Assembly (NCBI RefSeq): GCF_947486615.1
Contig: NZ_CANKUD010000017.1
Span: 1 to 64,000 of the forward strand
Direction: 5' to 3'
DNA: 64,000 bases
Source: an uncultured Modestobacter sp.
Lineage (GTDB): Bacteria > Actinomycetota > Actinomycetes > Mycobacteriales > Geodermatophilaceae
A program made the translations under genes and the position numbers. Below are positions 63,544 through 64,000 of this stretch, piece by piece. Positions within the stretch are counted from its first letter, which is position 1; each line of letters starts with the position of its first letter. The notes below the pieces were generated by a model. It did no database searches and was not told the DNA's origin. It saw nothing but the letters and a program-made list of their open reading frames with translations.

Positions 63544-64000
63544 TCACAGGGCGAGGACCTCCTTGGCCAGGTCGCGGTACGCCGCGGCGCCCGTCGACGA
63601 CGGAGCCCACTGGGTGATCGGCTGCCCGGCGACGGTCGTCTCCGGGAAGCGCACCGTGCGGGTGATGACGGTCTGGAACACGGTGTCGCCGAAGGCCTCG
63701 ACGACCCGGCTGAACACCTCGCGGCAGTGCACGGTCCGCGTGTCGTACATGGTGGCCAGGATCCCGGAGATCTCCAGGGACGGGTTGAGCCGCTCCTTGA
63801 CCTTGTCGATGGTGTCCACCAGCAGGGCGACGCCGCGGAGGGAGAAGAACTCGCACTCCAGCGGGATGATCACGCCCTGCGCGGCGGTGAGCGCGTTGAC
63901 CGTGAGCAGCCCCAGGGAGGGCTGGCAGTCGATCAGCACGTAGTCGTAGTCCTCGCGGATGGGCGCCAGCACGCGCAGCAGCGTCTGCTCGCGGGCGACC
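63544..64000 (-). CDS. ParA-family chromosome partitioning ATPase, partial
   Basis: The C-terminal 152 or so residues of a ParA/Soj-like ATPase enter from the right edge. The Walker B region YDYVLIDCQPSLGLL is present, with EFFSLRGVALLVDTI and VRFPETTVAGQPITQWAP; the P-loop lies outside the window. In actinobacteria this parA heads the scpAB gene cluster. Confidence 0.93.
   Translation of the reverse strand, partial: VAREQTLLRVLAPIREDYDYVLIDCQPSLGLLTVNALTAAQGVIIPLECEFFSLRGVALLVDTIDKVKERLNPSLEISGILATMYDTRTVHCREVFSRVVEAFGDTVFQTVITRTVRFPETTVAGQPITQWAPSSTGAAAYRDLAKEVLAL

Overview
The window is high-GC actinobacterial DNA. The right-hand gene order (parA, scpA, scpB, rluB, then aroH, cmk, der and a tRNA) follows the conserved actinobacterial parA-scpAB-rluB-cmk-der block. 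GC content, very frequent ATGA/GTGA start-stop overlaps and GGCCATGTTGGC-type palindromes suggest a Geodermatophilaceae-like organism (Blastococcus, Modestobacter, Geodermatophilus); that placement is inference.

Layout. (1) 1-11.6 kb: one tightly overlapping minus-strand operon for an actinobacterial type IV secretion/conjugation apparatus: HTH regulator, ParA-like ATPase, small membrane protein, accessory protein, VirB6-like channel, SCO6880-like protein, VirB4-like ATPase, lytic transglycosylase/M23 enzyme, and a coupling protein that looks split into a membrane part and an ATPase part and is cut short at the left edge. (2) 11.9-16.2 kb: a persulfide/sulfane-sulfur detoxification operon headed by a CstR-type sensor with a near-perfect palindromic operator; it encodes three single-domain rhodaneses, a persulfide dioxygenase fused to rhodanese domains, a TauE exporter and a small Cys-rich protein. 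(3) 16.4-28.5 kb: a complete Tad/Flp pilus locus (prepilin peptidase divergent from CpaB, TadZ, TadA, TadB, TadC, Flp-like pilin, three TadE/G-like proteins, and a 1091-residue LysM/BTAD membrane protein). (4) 29.6-37.4 kb: an orphan cytochrome oxidase subunit I with a small membrane protein, a truncated second persulfide dioxygenase, a GntR regulator, rhodanese, a second TauE exporter, a two-domain sulfurtransferase, DUF2243 and CtaG. (5) 38.3-40.0 kb: excisionase, tyrosine integrase and tRNA-Pro(GGG), whose 3' end faces the integrase.

Regions 1-5 therefore read as one large integrative element, or several stacked ones, at tRNA-Pro, with conjugation machinery, a pilus and sulfide-stress/respiration genes. 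The left attachment site is not visible here. Right of the tRNA is core chromosome (der, cmk, aroH), interrupted by a 17-kb xylan-utilisation island at 42.7-59.6 kb. That island has an ABC importer for oligosaccharides, GH10, GH3, GH51 and a CE7 esterase without evident signal peptides, xylose isomerase, xylulokinase, an epimerase, an ABC ATPase and two LacI regulators. It implies import of xylo-oligosaccharides, intracellular hydrolysis and entry of xylose into the pentose phosphate pathway. The core block then resumes (rluB, scpB, scpA, two small genes, parA) to the right edge.
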